Source: Candidatus Ferrigenium altingense
GTDB lineage: Bacteria > Pseudomonadota > Gammaproteobacteria > Burkholderiales > Gallionellaceae
DNA: 64,000 nucleotides
Assembly (NCBI GenBank): GCA_020621985.1
Contig: JAHRYS010000003.1
Span: 248,001-312,000 of the forward strand
Reading direction: 5' to 3'
Shown in pieces: positions 1 through 9,350 of this stretch. The notes beneath the pieces are model-generated. The model was not told where the DNA came from, searched no databases, and saw only the letters and a list, made by a program, of their open reading frames with translations. The stretch's first letter is position 1, and each line of letters starts with the position of its first letter. Position numbers and translations under genes: made by a program.

Positions 1-258
1 GGGCAGCATGGCGCGTCAGGCAAAGTGGTTGCGGTATCCGGCACGACCTCTACTGCCGCGATGGTTTCCTGTTGCGCGCATTACCTGACCAATATCTTGC
101 CCATTCTGGGCGTCACCGGCATTCTTGCTGTCGTTGCGGAATATCAGGTCGAGTTGTTCTGGCTGGGTCTGGCCTTTAACGTTGCCGGCATCCTGTATGT
201 CGCGTCAAAAGTTGTTCAAGCTACCAAGGAGCATAAAAAATGCGAAATCAATTCCTGA
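1..258 (+). CDS. membrane protein, 5'-truncated by the window edge
   Basis: The reading frame is open from base 1 and ends at the TGA at 256-258, so only the last 85 residues are visible. They hold two or three strongly hydrophobic stretches and a Cys-Cys-Ala-His motif near the start of the first one, then a short Lys-rich tail, which suggests a small integral membrane protein. The CCAH motif and the copper-handling genes that follow suggest a metal-related membrane component, but this is inference. The stop overlaps the next gene by 19 bases, so the two are probably translated from one message. I do not recognise the family. Confidence 0.6.
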   Translation, partial: GQHGASGKVVAVSGTTSTAAMVSCCAHYLTNILPILGVTGILAVVAEYQVELFWLGLAFNVAGILYVASKVVQATKEHKKCEINS

Positions 259-680
259 TTGGCCTGGCTGTTGCGGCAATTATTGCCTATTCCTGCGTCC
301 ATGATTCCGGGGCGGTCAGGATCATTGCAGCGGGCAATGCGGCGGAACTCGGGTATGCGCCGCAAATAAGCAATGAGCACGGAGTGAAGGTTACGGTTAC
401 GCCGCAAAACATATTGAGCAAAGCGAAAACATGGGATTTTCAGGTGACTCTGGAAACCCATACGCAGGACTTGAGCGATGATCTGGCCAAATCTTCGCTG
501 CTCATTGCGGATGAAAAGCAATACCTGCCCTTGGGTTGGGAAGGTGCGCCGCCGGGAGGCCATCACCGCAAGGGTTTATTGCGCTTCAAGGCGATCGCCC
601 CGCAGCCGCGATCGATGGAACTGCAGATACGCCTGGCAGGCGACGCTTCTCCAAGAAGCTTCAAATGGTTGCTGAAATGA
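240..680 (+). CDS. secreted protein of unknown function in metal cluster
   Basis: A 146-residue protein with a typical N-terminal export signal: a basic MRNQ start and a hydrophobic stretch to about residue 20. The rest is soluble and shows no family motif that I recognise. It looks like a periplasmic beta-rich domain with alternating charged and hydrophobic residues. The start ATG lies 19 bases inside the preceding membrane-protein gene and has AAGGAG just upstream, so the pair is translationally coupled. It lies upstream of an HD-GYP gene and a copper ATPase, so a role in envelope metal handling is possible but not shown. Confidence 0.6.
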   Translation: MRNQFLIGLAVAAIIAYSCVHDSGAVRIIAAGNAAELGYAPQISNEHGVKVTVTPQNILSKAKTWDFQVTLETHTQDLSDDLAKSSLLIADEKQYLPLGWEGAPPGGHHRKGLLRFKAIAPQPRSMELQIRLAGDASPRSFKWLLK

Positions 681-705
681 GCAATTGCCCGGTTGATGAG
701 GTGTC

Positions 706-1380
706 ATGAATATCGAGACAGATATTTTAGAGCAGGCAGATGCCGCCTTCGCCGAGGCGTTGGCAGAGGCTTTGGATATACGTGAGCATGAAACCGGCGA
801 CCACTCCAAACGGGTAGCCTGCCATACCTTGGTGCTGGCGCGTCGTTTTACCTCGGATGCCGATAAGTTGCGACAAATTTATTGGGGCTCCTTGCTTCAC
901 GACATCGGCAAAATCGGGATATCGGATGCAATTTTATTGAAGCAGGGCGCACTCAATGAGGACGAGTGGAATGCAATGCGAACCCATCCCGAAAAAGGAT
1001 ACCGCATCGTTTCGCAAATTCCGGACATGAAAGAAGCCGCAGAAATCGTGCTCAGTCATGAGGAGCGTTTCGATGGTAGCGGTTATCCACGCGGGCTGCG
1101 CGGGGAGAAAATCAGCCTAGGGGCGAGACTGTTTGCCGTAATCGATACCCTGGACGCCATTACTTCTGACCGCCCTTATCGTAAGGCAAATACATTTGAA
1201 CAGGCACGCGATGAGATTATCAGGATGAGCGGCACGCAATTCGATCCGGTAGCCGTGCAGGCATTTCTGGCAGAAGAAGCAACGTTGCGCGAAATGGTGG
1301 ATGCCAAGTGCATGCTGCCGAACGACCTGGCTGTCCCGCAAACACAAATGAAAGGAACGAACCATGACACCCAACACTGA
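706..1380 (+). CDS. HD-GYP domain phosphohydrolase
   Basis: A 224-residue stand-alone HD-GYP protein without a receiver or sensor domain. Visible metal-site motifs are His33 in GDHSKRV, the HDIGK motif at 65-69, His94 in THPEKG and the GYP signature DGSGYPRG at about 123-130. The family hydrolyses cyclic di-GMP. The usual HHE triad before the GYP loop reads H118-E119-E120 here, a variant that could change metal number or activity. The start has GAGGTG close upstream. Its 3' end overlaps the copper ATPase start by 17 bases, so it probably belongs to the same operon. Cytoplasmic location is expected. Whether it is an active phosphodiesterase is not shown by sequence. Confidence 0.85.
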   Translation: MNIETDILEQADAAFAEALAEALDIREHETGDHSKRVACHTLVLARRFTSDADKLRQIYWGSLLHDIGKIGISDAILLKQGALNEDEWNAMRTHPEKGYRIVSQIPDMKEAAEIVLSHEERFDGSGYPRGLRGEKISLGARLFAVIDTLDAITSDRPYRKANTFEQARDEIIRMSGTQFDPVAVQAFLAEEATLREMVDAKCMLPNDLAVPQTQMKGTNHDTQH

Positions 1381-3760
1381 TCCGGTGTGCGGCATGACGG
1401 TGAAACCCGATTCACCCCACCGCTGCGAATATCGCGGCGCCGAATACCGCTTTTGCAGCGCGAAGTGCCTTGCCAAATTCCAGGCGTCCCCGGCGGATTA
1501 TCTGAAGCCGCACCTGAAGGAGCCGCAAGTTGCCAAAGCAGGCGTGATGTACACCTGTCCGATGCACCCGGAGATCCGCCAGCCCGCGCCGGGAAGCTGC
1601 CCGAAGTGCGGCATGGCGCTGGAGCCGGAATCCCCGTCGGTTCCGGGAGAGGTCGAATACACCTGCCCGATGCATCCCGAGGTGGTGCGCAGCGAGCCGG
1701 GCAGTTGCCCGATCTGCGGTATGGCCCTGGAGCCGCGCAATGCCCCGGCGGAAGACAATGCCGAATTGACGGATATGACGCGGCGCTTTTGGGTGAGCGC
1801 GGTGCTGGCCTTGCCGGTGTTTGTGATGGCGATGGTCACCGATCTGCTGCCGCAGGCGATGCCGGTATTCGTTTCGATGACGGCGCTGCAATGGATGGAA
1901 TTCGCGCTGGCTACCCCGGCGGTGCTGTGGGGCGGCTGGCCGATCTTCCAGCGCGGCTGGGCCTCGGTAGTCAACCGCAGCCTCAACATGTTCACCCTGA
2001 TCGCGCTCGGCGTCGGCGTGGCGTGGACATACAGCGTGGTGGCGATGCTGCTGCCTGGGTTGTTCCCGCCCGCGATGCGCAGCATGATGGGCACCGTGCC
2101 GGTGTATTTCGAGGCGGCGGCGGTGATCATGGCGCTGGTGCTGCTCGGGCAGGTAATGGAATTAAGAGCGCGCAGCCAGACCAGCGCGGCGATCAAGTTG
2201 CTGCTCGGCTTGGCACCCAAGACCGCGCGCATCGTGCGCAGCGACGGCAACGAAGAAGACATCCCGTTGGAGCACGTGCAGCCTGGCGACGTGCTGCGCG
2301 TGCGCCCCGGCGAGAAGGTGCCGGTGGATGGCGTGGTGCTCGAAGGAACAAGCGCGCTGGACGAATCCATGGTCACCGGCGAATCCATTCCGGTGGAAAA
2401 GACTGCCGGGGCCAGATTGATCGGCGCGACGGTGAACGGTACCGGCAGTTTATTGATGCGCGCCGAGCGCGTCGGCGCCGACACCCTGCTTGCGCAAATC
2501 GTGCATATGGTGAGCGAGGCGCAGCGGTCGCGTGCGCCGATCCAGCGCTTGGCGGATGTCACTGCGGGTTATTTCGTGCCGGCGGTAGTGGGGATTGCAC
2601 TTGCCACGCTGGTGGTATGGGGTATCTGGGGGCCGGAGCCGCGCTTGGCGCATGCCATCGTCAACGCGGTGGCGGTGCTGATCATCGCCTGTCCCTGCGC
2701 GCTGGGGCTGGCCACGCCGATGTCCATCATGGTCGGCACCGGGCGCGGCGCGCTGGCCGGGGTGCTGATCAAGAATGCCGAGGCGCTGGAGATCATGGAG
2801 AAGGTCAACACGCTGGTGGTGGACAAAACCGGCACGCTGACCGAGGGCAAGCCGAAACTGACCTCGGTTGTTCCGCTCGCCGGATTCACTGATGTCGAAG
2901 TACTGCGGCTGGGCGCGAGCCTGGAACGCGCCAGCGAACATCCGCTGGCGGCGGCCATCGTGAACGGCGCGCAGGAAAGAAAATTGATGCTCGTTACAGT
3001 CAGCGATTTTCGCTCGTTCACCGGCAAGGGGGTGGCGGGAACGGTCGAGGGCCGTACGGTCGCGCTGGGTAATCTCAAGCTATTCGAGGAATTGCGCATC
3101 GACGCAGGCGACTTGCCCGCGCGCGCCGAAGCATTGCGCGGCGACGGCCAGACGGTGATGCTGCTGGCGATTGATGGCAGGGCGGCAGGGCTGATCGGCG
3201 TGGCCGATCCGGTTAAAGAGTCCACGGCGGAAGCGATCCGTGCGCTGCATGAAGAAGGCGTGCAGGTCATCATGCTCACCGGCGACAACCGCATTACAGC
3301 CGAGGCGGTCGCGCGCAAGCTGGGCATCGACCGGGTCGAGGCGGAAGTGCTGCCCGAGCAGAAGGCTTCCATCGTCAAACAACTGCAGGCGCAAGGGCGC
3401 ATCGTGGCGATGGCGGGCGACGGCATCAACGACGCGCCGGCGTTGGCGCAGGCGCAAGTGGGCATCGCGATGGGCACCGGCACCGATGTGGCGATGGAAA
3501 GCGCGGGCGTCACGCTGGTCAAGGGCGATCTGCGCGGCATCGTGCGCGCAGTGCGCCTGTCGCGAGCGACCATGAAGAACATCCGGCAGAACTTGTTCTT
3601 CGCCTTCATCTACAACGTGCTCGGCATCCCGGTTGCGGCGGGCGTACTGTATCCGGTTTTCGGCTTATTGCTCTCGCCGATTATCGCCGCGGCGGCGATG
3701 AGCTTCAGCTCGGTGTCGGTGATTACGAATGCGCTGCGGTTGCGCCGCACTTTACTTTAA
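1364..3760 (+). CDS. copA: copper-translocating P1B-type ATPase with YHS and Cys/His repeats
   Basis: A 798-residue heavy-metal ATPase. Residues 1-50 form a YHS metal-binding domain (DPVCGMTV, then FCSAKC). Two copies of a YTCPMHPE...CPxCGMALEP heavy-metal-binding repeat follow at about 63-88 and 99-124; there is no CxxC HMA domain. Membrane helices come next. The CPC ion motif is at 443-445 within [11 protein letters not shown], the phosphorylated Asp487 is in DKTGTLTEG, and SEHPL and GDGINDAPA motifs are present. This is the standard export-ATPase layout; copper (or silver) is the family-based prediction. AAGGA precedes the ATG. Surrounding YHS and DUF2933 genes support metal detoxification. 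Confidence 0.93.
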   Translation: MTPNTDPVCGMTVKPDSPHRCEYRGAEYRFCSAKCLAKFQASPADYLKPHLKEPQVAKAGVMYTCPMHPEIRQPAPGSCPKCGMALEPESPSVPGEVEYTCPMHPEVVRSEPGSCPICGMALEPRNAPAEDNAELTDMTRRFWVSAVLALPVFVMAMVTDLLPQAMPVFVSMTALQWMEFALATPAVLWGGWPIFQRGWASVVNRSLNMFTLIALGVGVAWTYSVVAMLLPGLFPPAMRSMMGTVPVYFEAAAVIMALVLLGQVMELRARSQTSAAIKLLLGLAPKTARIVRSDGNEEDIPLEHVQPGDVLRVRPGEKVPVDGVVLEGTSALDESMVTGESIPVEKTAGARLIGATVNGTGSLLMRAERVGADTLLAQIVHMVSEAQRSRAPIQRLADVTAGYFVPAVVGIALATLVVWGIWGPEPRLAHAIVNAVAVLIIACPCALGLATPMSIMVGTGRGALAGVLIKNAEALEIMEKVNTLVVDKTGTLTEGKPKLTSVVPLAGFTDVEVLRLGASLERASEHPLAAAIVNGAQERKLMLVTVSDFRSFTGKGVAGTVEGRTVALGNLKLFEELRIDAGDLPARAEALRGDGQTVMLLAIDGRAAGLIGVADPVKESTAEAIRALHEEGVQVIMLTGDNRITAEAVARKLGIDRVEAEVLPEQKASIVKQLQAQGRIVAMAGDGINDAPALAQAQVGIAMGTGTDVAMESAGVTLVKGDLRGIVRAVRLSRATMKNIRQNLFFAFIYNVLGIPVAAGVLYPVFGLLLSPIIAAAAMSFSSVSVITNALRLRRTLL

Positions 3761-3770
3761 GGAGGCTGCC

Positions 3771-4007
3771 ATGTCTGATCCACACGGAATACGACACATT
3801 TCCCGAGCGCGCTGGGTGTTCTATGGGTTTCTCGCGATTGCCGGGTTTTTGCTGTTTACGGAGCACCGCGCACATGTGCTGGGAATACTGCCTTACCTGT
3901 TTCTGCTGGCCTGCCCGTTGATGCATCTGTTCATGCATCACGGTCATGGCAACCATGACCGGCACCCACATAATCATGGGTCGTCGGAAGGAGGGGAGTC
4001 AAAATGA
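3771..4007 (+). CDS. DUF2933 family small membrane protein
   Basis: A 78-residue protein that starts at the ATG preceded by GGAGG; an in-frame codon 42 bases upstream lies in the copA tail and is less likely. It has two short hydrophobic segments ([15 protein letters not shown] and [19 protein letters not shown]) and a His-rich tail with many His and Asn residues. This matches DUF2933, a family commonly found beside copper ATPases and methyltransferase-like membrane proteins. The His-rich tail could bind metal (inference). It starts 11 bases after copA and overlaps the next gene by 4 bases (ATGA), so it belongs to the same operon. Confidence 0.85.
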   Translation: MSDPHGIRHISRARWVFYGFLAIAGFLLFTEHRAHVLGILPYLFLLACPLMHLFMHHGHGNHDRHPHNHGSSEGGESK

Positions 4008-4663
4008 ATACAGACGCTCCCGCTTATGGTCTGTGGTCGTTGGTTATCATCAACTCTGCGGTGTTCATCATTTTTGCATTCAGCTTCACCAAGCCGAAAA
4101 CGCCGCGTGACTGGCGTTCGTTTGGCGCGTTCTCTGCTTTCATCTTCGCGCTGTTCACCGAGATGTACGGTTTTCCGCTGACCATTTACTTCCTGTCGGG
4201 CTGGTTGACAGAGAAGTTTCCCGGAGTGGATTTTCTGTCGCACGATGCAGGCCACTTATTGGAAGTGATGTTCGGTTGGCGCGCCAACCCGCATTTCGGG
4301 CCATTCCATTTGTTGAGCACCGTGTTTATTTTCGGCGGATTCGTTTTGCTGTCCGCAGCATGGAAAGCGCTCTACCATGCGCAGCGCAAGCATGGTCTGG
4401 CAACCACAGGGCCTTACGCCAAGGTACGCCATCCACAGTACGATGCTTTCGTACTCATCATGTTCGGCTTCCTGTTGCAGTGGCCAACCATTTTGACGCT
4501 GCTGATGTTTCCGGTATTGGTATGGATGTACGTGCGGCTGGCGCACACCGAGGAGCGAGATACTGAGGCGCACTTCGGTGAACGCTGGCGCGAATATGCT
4601 GCTCATACGCCAAGGTTCATACCGCTACGTGCCCGATCCGGATCGCAGAGCGGCGATGTGTAG
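4004..4663 (+). CDS. isoprenylcysteine carboxylmethyltransferase-family membrane protein
   Basis: A 219-residue integral membrane protein with four or five hydrophobic segments. The C-terminal half carries the family signature: [14 protein letters not shown] followed by a hydrophobic helix and an EERD...[17 protein letters not shown] stretch, the region that binds S-adenosylmethionine in ICMT/phospholipid methyltransferases. Bacterial members next to copper ATPases are common, but their substrate is not known. The gene overlaps the DUF2933 gene by 4 bases and is therefore translationally coupled. Methylation of a lipid or of an envelope component during metal stress is only a guess. Confidence 0.85.
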   Translation: MNTDAPAYGLWSLVIINSAVFIIFAFSFTKPKTPRDWRSFGAFSAFIFALFTEMYGFPLTIYFLSGWLTEKFPGVDFLSHDAGHLLEVMFGWRANPHFGPFHLLSTVFIFGGFVLLSAAWKALYHAQRKHGLATTGPYAKVRHPQYDAFVLIMFGFLLQWPTILTLLMFPVLVWMYVRLAHTEERDTEAHFGERWREYAAHTPRFIPLRARSGSQSGDV

Positions 4664-4711
4664 TGGTTGTAGGTGAAGACAGATACGTCTGGTTAATTAA
4701 GGAGTGATATC

Positions 4712-5203
4712 GTGAATGAAATAGTCAAAGACCCGGTTTGCCATATGCAAGTCACATCTACATCATTTGCCACGGAACACGCAGGAGGCCATTACGCATT
4801 TTGCTCGGCTCAGTGCAAGGAACGCTTTCTGGCGAATCCGCATTTATACATCGGATTTCCCGGGCGTAAGGCTCCTGCGCAGGAGGGGGTGAAAGTCATC
4901 AAGCGCCATCGCCTTTTGCTGTCGGCACCGCTTGATGGGATACAGGCCGAACAAGTAAAGCAGGCATTGCTCGAGATGATGGGAATGCATGAGGTTCATA
5001 TTGAGGGGGTTGAAATCGAAATACAGTATGACCTCATGCAAGTGACAGCCGAGCAGATTGCCGAAAAATTGGCATTGATAGGAGCCGATCTCGGAGAAGG
5101 CTGGATAGATCGCCTCAAATTGGCGTTTATCAATAACCTGGAAGAAATCGAGATTAATAGCCTTGAGGTTGAAAAAAGAGATGGGTATCACTACCCTCTT
5201 TAA
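4712..5203 (+). CDS. YHS-domain protein with HMA-like C-terminal region
   Basis: A 163-residue soluble protein. Residues 1-50 are a YHS metal-binding domain (DPVCHMQV, then FCSAQCKERF), similar to the N-terminus of the copper ATPase in this cluster. The following part (about 65-130) has the alternating pattern of an HMA-like ferredoxin fold but lacks the CxxC metal site. The start is GTG at 4712 with AAGGAG nine bases upstream; the nearby ATG runs into a stop. It lies 48 bases after the methyltransferase-like gene, so it is probably the last gene of the metal operon. A metal chaperone or sensor role is inference. Confidence 0.8.
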   Translation: MNEIVKDPVCHMQVTSTSFATEHAGGHYAFCSAQCKERFLANPHLYIGFPGRKAPAQEGVKVIKRHRLLLSAPLDGIQAEQVKQALLEMMGMHEVHIEGVEIEIQYDLMQVTAEQIAEKLALIGADLGEGWIDRLKLAFINNLEEIEINSLEVEKRDGYHYPL

Positions 5204-5425
5204 CAAGACGGCCCCATCGCTAGCAGCCTTGAAGTTAAAAACAAAAAGCGCTGTCATTGGCAGCTTGGGCGAATAATGGAAGCGCGCTTGATTAACGGTT
5301 TGTCGTACAGGGTTGTTCCAGCAATACACCTGGAGTGCATGGGTATTTTTTCTTCAACATGAAAGGAGTTGGCTTGGTAAATACATCGGTATATTCCGTT
5401 TATCCGGAATCTGGAGTTTAAAACC

Positions 5426-5776
5426 ATGCAATATGTGCCCAGCCTTACTCCGCCGGTAACCGCGCCGGAAACCGGCCCGGAAGTGAAAGCCCTGGCAGGG
5501 GTTCAGCGCGCCAAACCTGTTCAGGAGCGTACCCTGCCGCCGCTGGTAGTGCAGCCGCATGCGCGGCATGTAGCACCTCCCGAGGTCGCCGGGAAAGAGG
5601 AGGCCGCCGGGAAGGAGGAGAAGCGGCACGACCCGCATGTTCTCGGGGAGCGCCGGCTTTATTGCCGCCGCCTCGAACATCTGCCTATGCTGGTCGAGTT
5701 GCGCTCTGAAATAGATCGGCGCCGGCGTAACCAGAGGGCGAGCGATATAGCGGAACATATCGATGTGGAAGCCTAG
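5426..5776 (+). CDS. hypothetical protein, Pro-rich N-terminus and basic helical C-terminus
   Basis: A 116-residue ORF preceded by GGAG at a suitable distance. The first half is rich in Pro, Val, Glu and Lys and looks disordered. The second half (about 75-116) contains an Arg-rich, probably helical stretch with YCRRLEHLPMLVELRSE followed by IDRRRRNQ. No known domain is recognisable. A 20-codon ORF starts at 5359 and ends at 5421, directly before this gene, and could be a leader or chance. It stands alone between the metal cluster and nnrS. The codon pattern is plausible for a gene, but a chance ORF is not excluded. Confidence 0.45.
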   Translation: MQYVPSLTPPVTAPETGPEVKALAGVQRAKPVQERTLPPLVVQPHARHVAPPEVAGKEEAAGKEEKRHDPHVLGERRLYCRRLEHLPMLVELRSEIDRRRRNQRASDIAEHIDVEA

Positions 5777-5961
5777 CGGCTGACCCATTTCCTACCGCCT
5801 TCCAGCATGCAAAAGTTGCGCTTCAAGGTTGAATCAGCGAAAATTCGACAAGTAAGTCTGGGTCAAATTCCGTCTTTGGCAAACCGTCGCATCAAACCGT
5901 GCAGGCGCGCGGCCTGCAATATTTCACTTCATCCATCTGGCATAGCCGCTTCATACAAATC

Positions 5962-7191
5962 ATGACAATTTCAGAACAGTGGCATACCTTTACCGCAGCC
6001 CCCCACCGCGTCATGTTCCTGGGAGGCGCGCTGCAATCCATCGCCGTGATGTTGTGGCTGCTCGTGGAAATGGCGACACGCTATGGCGTAGCCGGTCACC
6101 CGATGGACTGGCCTGTTTTGCCCGGCGCCGTACATGGCTACCTGATGATTTTTGGCCTGTTTCCGTTCTTCATTTTCGGTTTCCTGATGACCACTTACCC
6201 GCGCTGGATGAACGGCAAGGAAATCCCGGCGCGGCGTTATGTGCCCGCCTTTGTGCTGCTCATGCTGGGAACTGCCGGGTTTTATGCCGGGCTGATGACG
6301 GGCCGCATCGTGCTGCTGGTTGCTGTTTTTGCCACGCTGGCCGGTTGGGGCGTGGCGCTGTATGCGCTGTTGCGCGTATTGATCGATGCGCAGCATCCGG
6401 ATAAGCGTCACCCGCAAATTATTTTCATCGCGCTCAGCATGGGCTGGTGCAGCGTGGCTGCCTATCTGGTCTGGCTAGGGAGCGACAACGCGGCCTGGCT
6501 GCGCTTCGCCCTGCAAGGCGGGCTGTGGTTTTTCCTGCTGCCGGTATTCGCCAGCGTCGCGCACCGCATGATTCCCTTCTTCACCAGCACTGTGCTGCCG
6601 CAGCACCTCGTGACACGCCCGCTCTGGGCATGGTGGACCATGCTGGCGGCCAGCGTGATGCACGGCCTGCTGCAGCTCGCCGATGCCGCTGCCTGGCTAT
6701 GGGTATGCGACGCGCCGCTGGCTGCTGCGGCTTTCTATTTGACCTATGTCTGGGGGCTGCGCCGCAGCCTGAGCATCACGATGCTCGGCGTGCTGCATAT
6801 CGGCTTTGCCTGGATAGGCATTGCCATGCTGCTGTCCGCCGTGCAAAGTTTCGCGTCATTAATCAGCCACGGTTCGACGTTCATCTGGGGGCTTGCGCCG
6901 CTGCACGCGCTGACCATCGGTTGTTTTGCGACGCTGCTGATCGGCATGGGCACACGCGTCACGCTGGGGCATTCCGGCCTGCCGATGCAGGCGGATACCA
7001 AGGTCAAGCTGATGTTTGCCGGAATACAGCTCGCCGCATTGCTGCGCGTGCTGGCGGACATGCTCCCGACGCAGGCCATGCACTGGCTGTATTTCGCCGC
7101 AGCTGCGGCTTGGCTGGCGTGTTTTGCGCCGTGGGCATCACGCTATCTGCCGATTTACTGGCGGCCGCGTGCGGATGGGAAGGCCGGTTAG
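5962..7191 (+). CDS. nnrS: NnrS family heme/copper membrane protein
   Basis: A 410-residue protein with about twelve hydrophobic helices, starting MTISEQWHTFTAAPHR. The HR near the N-terminus, LPGAVHGYLMIFGLFPFFIFGFLMTTYPRW, the AHRMIPFFTS segment and HALTIGCFATLLIGMGTRVTLGHSG are all typical of NnrS. NnrS proteins are induced in denitrifiers and protect against nitrosative stress. A GTG 63 bases further upstream would also be in frame, but the ATG at 5962 fits the family N-terminus better; neither has a strong ribosome site. Its place just upstream of narXL and the nar genes fits a role during nitrate respiration. Confidence 0.88.
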   Translation: MTISEQWHTFTAAPHRVMFLGGALQSIAVMLWLLVEMATRYGVAGHPMDWPVLPGAVHGYLMIFGLFPFFIFGFLMTTYPRWMNGKEIPARRYVPAFVLLMLGTAGFYAGLMTGRIVLLVAVFATLAGWGVALYALLRVLIDAQHPDKRHPQIIFIALSMGWCSVAAYLVWLGSDNAAWLRFALQGGLWFFLLPVFASVAHRMIPFFTSTVLPQHLVTRPLWAWWTMLAASVMHGLLQLADAAAWLWVCDAPLAAAAFYLTYVWGLRRSLSITMLGVLHIGFAWIGIAMLLSAVQSFASLISHGSTFIWGLAPLHALTIGCFATLLIGMGTRVTLGHSGLPMQADTKVKLMFAGIQLAALLRVLADMLPTQAMHWLYFAAAAAWLACFAPWASRYLPIYWRPRADGKAG

Positions 7192-7427
7192 CGCGCCTTC
7201 ACTGATGGAAAAACCCCGTCGCTTGCGCAAACGGAATCTTGCCCGCATCATAATGGCCGTTCCTCAATCTTCGCAGAGCAGACTGTCTGAAAACGGCAAA
7301 AGTTTTTTTCAAGCCTGCATCAGGCAAAACCGGCTCAATTACCCGCCGATCAGCAATCTGCACTGCAATTGAGGCTTCCTAACCGGGCAGCGGCAAGCCA
7401 CTTTACGAAAATCGGCAAGAGACTCAC
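7192..7427. other. intergenic region upstream of narX, no gene seen
   Basis: About 235 bases between nnrS and narX. A 118-codon ORF that begins inside nnrS and ends here is out of frame with it and has no recognisable content. No clear FNR box (TTGAT-N4-ATCAA) or terminator was found by eye. The narX promoter is presumably here but could not be assigned. Confidence 0.4.
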
Positions 7428-9350
7428 ATGGTTGCAGTATTGAAACTCCAGGAAAAGATCACCGGCCTGCTGGTGTTCTATTTTCTCGTTGCGCTGGTCG
7501 CCATCGCTTCGACGCTGTATGTGTCCTGGCGGCTGGAGGGTGGCGCGGCGGCGATTAACGATGCCGGCAGCGAGCGCATGCGTTCATATCACATCGCTTT
7601 CCTGCTTGCCCAGCAGGTGCAGCAACCTTCGGTCGAGTTGCGGCACGATATTGAAGCGAAGGTCGCGCAGTTCGAGAAAGTCCTATCCGATCTTGATCGT
7701 GGCGACCCGCGGCGGCCGCTTTCGCTGCCCAAGGACAAGGAGGTGCGTGCTCAGATGAGCAAATTGCACCAGGTCTGGCAGGCCGATATCAAACCCCGTA
7801 TCCAGCGCATACTCGATACCCCGCAACGGTCGGAACAGGAAAAATTGCTGGCGGAGTACCGGCCTGTTGTGGAAAGTTTTGTCGGCAGCGTAAACGGCCT
7901 GGTGGAGATGGTGGAAACCAGCAATGCCCGCGCCACCATGCTGCTGCGTACCTTCCAGATCGGGCTGGTGAGCCTGGCGTTTATCGGTACGGTGTTGCTG
8001 ATGAGCATGTTTTCGCTGATGGTGGTGCGCCCTGTCAACCGCTTGCGGGAGGGCATCCGGCGCATGGGCAAGGCGGATTTCGGCGTGCGCCTGCAGTTCA
8101 CCAAGCGGGACGAATTCGGCGAGCTGGCCGAGGGCTTCAACCAGATGGCCGACAAGTTGCAGGATCTTTATGCCACGCTTGAACAGCGGGTGGAAGAAAA
8201 ATCCCGTAGCGTCGAGGTGAAGAACCGCGAGCTCGCGGCGCTGTACGATGTGGCTGCATTCCTTAATTCTTCGACCGCAACGGAACCTTTGTGCGGCATT
8301 GTGCTGGATAAGTTGTCCGCTTTGATTGGCGCACGCGACGGTGTGGTACGTCTGGTCGACGCCAAGGGGAAACAGCTGCAAATTATTGCCTCGCGCGGAG
8401 TTTCGAAAAACTTTCTGGACGAGGAGTCTTGCCTTGCCGTTGGCGACTGCCTGTGCGGTGTGGTGGCGCGTGACGGTGTTGCGATCAGTTCTGATTTTTC
8501 CACACCATCGCAACCGCTGCTGCTGCATGCGTGCAAACGGGATGGATTCCAGGCGATGGTGGCGATCCCGATCCGTTCCAAGCAGCGGGTGATGGGTATG
8601 CTCAACCTGTTTTTCGATACCCCGCGCATCTTGCCCCCGTCGGAAATTCGCCTGCTGGAGTCGGTGGGACAGCATCTCGGTATCGCCATCGAAAACCAGC
8701 GGCTGGTCGCGCGTGAAAAGGAAATGGCGGTATCGGAGGAGCGCAACCTGCTGGCGCAGGAGCTGCACGACAGCATCGCCCAGTCGCTTGCCTTCCTGAA
8801 CATCCAGGTGCAGCTGTTGCGCAATGACCTGCAACAGGATCAAACAGCCACCGCGTTGCAGGGGCTGGAGCAGATACGCGAAGGGGTGCAGGAATGCTAT
8901 GACGATGTGCGCGAGTTGCTGGTGCATTTCCGCACTCGGGTCGGCAACGCGGATCTGGAAACTGCCGTGCGCAGCGCGCTGGAAAAGTTCGAGGGGCAAA
9001 CCGGTATTAGCACTGTCTTCTCGCATCGCGGATCAGTGCCGGATCTTCCGCCGGAGCATGTGCTGCAGGCGATGCACATCGTGCAGGAATCGCTTTCCAA
9101 TGTGCGCAAGCATGCCAAGGCGAGTCGCGTTGACGTGGAACTCGTCTGTGACGGAGAATGCGCGCTCTATATCAATGACAACGGCATCGGCTTCGATTCC
9201 GCGCATGATGCCGGCGATACTCATGTCGGGTTGAGCATCATGCGCGAGCGGGCGCACCGCATCGGCGCCGAGTTGGTGCTGGAATCGGAACCCGGACAGG
9301 GCACGCGGGTGCGCCTTGTCCTGCCGCACAGGAGAAACTCTGAAGTATGA
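7428..9350 (+). CDS. narX: nitrate/nitrite sensor histidine kinase NarX-like
   Basis: A 640-residue membrane sensor kinase. TM1 is at about 15-32, followed by a periplasmic helical domain containing NDAGSERMRSY, which matches the nitrate-binding P-box of NarX/NarQ. TM2 is at about 177-200, then HAMP (about 200-255), a coiled linker, GAF (about 280-420), and a HisKA_3 domain with the phospho-accepting His447 in QELHDSIAQSL. The HATPase domain has NDNGIGFD near the end. It overlaps narL by four bases (ATGA), so the two form a sensor-regulator pair. The gene lies directly before the narK and narGHJI genes it probably controls. Nitrate, nitrite or both could be the ligand. Confidence 0.92.
   Translation: MVAVLKLQEKITGLLVFYFLVALVAIASTLYVSWRLEGGAAAINDAGSERMRSYHIAFLLAQQVQQPSVELRHDIEAKVAQFEKVLSDLDRGDPRRPLSLPKDKEVRAQMSKLHQVWQADIKPRIQRILDTPQRSEQEKLLAEYRPVVESFVGSVNGLVEMVETSNARATMLLRTFQIGLVSLAFIGTVLLMSMFSLMVVRPVNRLREGIRRMGKADFGVRLQFTKRDEFGELAEGFNQMADKLQDLYATLEQRVEEKSRSVEVKNRELAALYDVAAFLNSSTATEPLCGIVLDKLSALIGARDGVVRLVDAKGKQLQIIASRGVSKNFLDEESCLAVGDCLCGVVARDGVAISSDFSTPSQPLLLHACKRDGFQAMVAIPIRSKQRVMGMLNLFFDTPRILPPSEIRLLESVGQHLGIAIENQRLVAREKEMAVSEERNLLAQELHDSIAQSLAFLNIQVQLLRNDLQQDQTATALQGLEQIREGVQECYDDVRELLVHFRTRVGNADLETAVRSALEKFEGQTGISTVFSHRGSVPDLPPEHVLQAMHIVQESLSNVRKHAKASRVDVELVCDGECALYINDNGIGFDSAHDAGDTHVGLSIMRERAHRIGAELVLESEPGQGTRVRLVLPHRRNSEV

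Noticed and set aside
1387..2892. 501-codon ORF inside copA in another frame
   Set aside because: Overlaps a complete P-ATPase; Gly/Arg/Ala-rich shadow translation.
5354..5788. 144-codon minus-strand ORF opposite the orphan gene at 5426
   Set aside because: The plus-strand ORF has a ribosome site and more natural composition; the minus one lacks both.
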